The translations under genes were made by a program, and so were the position numbers. Positions 62,509 through 64,000 of a DNA stretch of 64,000 nucleotides are shown here, one piece after another. Position 1 is the stretch's first letter. The number at the start of each line of letters is the position of its first letter. The DNA is taken from the NCBI RefSeq assembly GCF_036013525.1, contig NZ_CP107853.1:10974001-11038000 (forward strand), read 5' to 3'. The notes beneath the pieces were generated by a model. It was not told the DNA's origin and did not search any database. It saw only the letters and a program-made list of their open reading frames with translations. Origin of the DNA: Nonomuraea sp. NBC_00507 (GTDB lineage Bacteria; Actinomycetota; Actinomycetes; Streptosporangiales; Streptosporangiaceae).

Positions 62509-64000
62509 GCGACTTCAGCGGGGTCAAGCAACCCGAATTCGACACGATGACCAGCAAGCACACCCAGACCGCCAGCCAGCTGCAAGAGCTGGCACAGGCG
62601 CTGCACAAGGAGCTGCAGAGCGCCGGGCTCGACGCTGCACCGGCGGCGCGGCTGCGGCAGTTGGCCGGACGGGTTACGACTCAGGCCGAGGACCTGCGGC
62701 GCCGACAGAAACTGGTCCACGAGCTGCAGCGGCAGAAGGTCACCTTCGGGAGGAGCACGCCTAAGGGGAGCTTCCTGGAGGTGCCTGACAGCCTGGAGGC
62801 GGCCCAAGGGCTGCTCGACGGGACGCTGGCGGGTCGTGCCGCGCTGAAGGCCGCGGACGGCGACCGCATGGCGCTGGGCGAGCTGGAGAAATACGCGTCG
62901 CGGACCGGGGATCCGGAGTTCGTCAAGTCATTCCTCCGCACGCTCGGCGCGCTCGGCGTGACGCGGTTGCCCGGGGCTCTCGCCATGGAGTTGCGCGACG
63001 CCAGGAGACGTCAGGACACCGAGGGCGTGACCCGGCTCTCGAGACAAGGGCAGAAGGTCCTGGGCATGCTGAGCACGGCTTTGGCCAAAGGGACGGATCC
63101 GAAGAGTCCCGCTTACATGGGCGCCGACTTCCTCAAGGGTCTGGTGAAGGAGGGGCGGGCCGAGCACAAAGCAGGTGACACCAAATACTCCGGCTACCAG
63201 GCCCAAGCACTCATCTGGCGTGCTCACGACGGGAAGCCGCCGTTCTCGAAGGAGTTCATGGAGGTCGTCGGGCGGGACGTGATCGTCTACGAGCACGAGC
63301 AGCGTAAGGACCAATGGGCGGCAGCCAAGGATCCGCTGGGCCGTTACGTCAAGGGAAAGCAACTCCCCATCATCGACCTGGCCGGCGCGCTCGGGCTCGG
63401 CACCATGCTGAGGCCTGGAGCGCAGATGGCCAGTCCAGGCGTGAAGAACCAATCATCAGTGGTGGAGGACCTGTTCCATGCGGCGAAGTCCAATCGGGAA
63501 GCGTCTCACGCGCTGCTCAACCACACTCCGGCGGGGTGGAAGGAGTCTGTGCTGGACTACCTGTTGACGACCCGATGGGGCGCTTCCCGCTATCTGAACG
63601 ACCACAAGCCGATCAGCGACATGCTGACGATCGCGACGACCGGCCAGGACGCCACCTCCAAGAAGCTGGCCGCCGAGATGATCAAGGTTCTGTCCGACGA
63701 AGTGCGCGGCGCCTTCGGCAAAGCCGGAGACGGCAATCTGGAGATCAGGAATAGGGAGATATTCGATCGATACGCACCCCTGAGCTACCCCCTGGGGCGA
63801 GCCATCTCGGCCAACATCGACCAGCTCTCGCGTCTGTACCTGAACCATGCGACTTTCGGCAAGGTCGCGGCCAAGGACATGGCCTACGCCTTGGTACTGG
63901 CCACCTCCAGCAATGCCGGGTTCGAGGCGCTGGTGCGAGCGCAGACTGAGCACATGCGAGCGGCGCTCAACAGCGTGCCTCCGGTCGGTCTCAACGCGTC
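62505..64000 (+). CDS. Large uncharacterised protein, runs off the window
   Basis: 498 codons are visible from the ATG overlapping the previous stop, with no stop before the window ends. The first 70 residues are helical (DTMTSKHTQTASQLQELAQA, then heptads to LQRQK), like the N-terminal helical domain of type VII-associated proteins. The rest is mostly alpha-helical with ASRTGDPEFVKSFLRTLGAL, YSGYQAQALIWRAHDGKPPF, TPAGWKESVLDYLL and ISANIDQLSRLYLNHATFGK. No catalytic motif is seen in the visible part; a toxin domain, if any, would lie beyond the edge. Related in plan to actinomycete proteins with WXG-like partners. Confidence 0.75.
   Translation, partial: MSDFSGVKQPEFDTMTSKHTQTASQLQELAQALHKELQSAGLDAAPAARLRQLAGRVTTQAEDLRRRQKLVHELQRQKVTFGRSTPKGSFLEVPDSLEAAQGLLDGTLAGRAALKAADGDRMALGELEKYASRTGDPEFVKSFLRTLGALGVTRLPGALAMELRDARRRQDTEGVTRLSRQGQKVLGMLSTALAKGTDPKSPAYMGADFLKGLVKEGRAEHKAGDTKYSGYQAQALIWRAHDGKPPFSKEFMEVVGRDVIVYEHEQRKDQWAAAKDPLGRYVKGKQLPIIDLAGALGLGTMLRPGAQMASPGVKNQSSVVEDLFHAAKSNREASHALLNHTPAGWKESVLDYLLTTRWGASRYLNDHKPISDMLTIATTGQDATSKKLAAEMIKVLSDEVRGAFGKAGDGNLEIRNREIFDRYAPLSYPLGRAISANIDQLSRLYLNHATFGKVAAKDMAYALVLATSSNAGFEALVRAQTEHMRAALNSVPPVGLNA

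Overview
The window is a 64 kb piece of a high-GC actinomycete chromosome. Codon use is strongly G/C-ending, several genes appear to be leaderless, and there are many four-base stop/start overlaps. SARP-, WhiJ-, PadR-, MarR- and TetR-type regulators are present. The gene content (DUF5941 protein, DUF397/XRE/anti-sigma-like ATPase triad, AfsR-type SARP, Lrp-ddaH-rocD group) fits a filamentous actinomycete, perhaps Streptosporangiales; that placement is inference. I saw no rRNA, tRNA, CRISPR array or intact insertion sequence.

Layout. 1-1.1 kb: end of a formate-dehydrogenase-type Fe-S protein and fdhD. 1.26-4.3 kb: a complete zinc regulon (Zur-boxed promoter, znuA, znuC, znuB, zur), each junction overlapping. 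4.3-11.8 kb: accessory region with an EamA permease, a CGNR regulator, a broken CBS protein, a frameshifted AlbA/HATPase-type gene beside two clusters of a GGTTACATTT-like repeat, an alpha/beta hydrolase, a Nudix hydrolase, a RibD-like reductase, a Rpn-like nuclease and a hydrolase relic. 11.8-15.7 kb: housekeeping uppS-recO and a CDP-alcohol phosphatidyltransferase plus DUF5941 pair, closed by a strong terminator. 15.7-18.9 kb: MFS/MarR pair, then a deleted copy of the phosphatidyltransferase and a degraded DUF4143 ATPase beside 22-23 bp iterons. 19-24.3 kb: uncharacterised coiled-coil, lipoprotein and membrane genes around a GH16 glucanase and a 2-oxoglutarate oxygenase. 24.3-29.4 kb: a GH1 beta-glucosidase fused in frame to a LacI regulator, and an Lrp/ddaH/rocD arginine-ornithine group. 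29.5-36.9 kb: methyltransferase, PhoD phosphatase, glutamate-type dehydrogenase, amino-acid permease plus acetamidase, and a trypsin-like protease. 36.9-41.1 kb: oxidoreductase/epimerase/YrdB operon with its TetR, and a PadR/membrane protein pair.

41.1-51.4 kb holds the two most interesting loci. The first is an operon of a DHA2 exporter, a rifampin-phosphotransferase-like enzyme and a TetR regulator, with a perfect 31 bp palindrome 7 bp before the first start codon. The second is a compact peptide locus: an ArsR-like regulator, a large SARP (OmpR-BTAD-NB-ARC-TPR), an unannotated 28-residue peptide gene with a duplicated PVEW motif coupled to an MFS exporter, and a divergent 59-residue secreted peptide. 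Between the divergent units lies a 44 bp symmetrical array of GTCATA repeats at 11 bp spacing, the geometry SARPs use.

51.7-64 kb: two exported proteins (one with an HExxH motif), gene relics, a small membrane protein/XRE pair, a phytanoyl-CoA-dioxygenase reading into an AraC regulator, a secreted metzincin-like protease, a WhiJ-type triad, and at the edge a WXG100-like gene followed by a large protein that runs out of the window.

Many single-nucleotide frame breaks are present (AlbA-type gene, CBS gene, dioxygenase/AraC, DUF4143 ATPase, hydrolase relic). Some may be assembly indels, so read-level checking matters before they are treated as biology.
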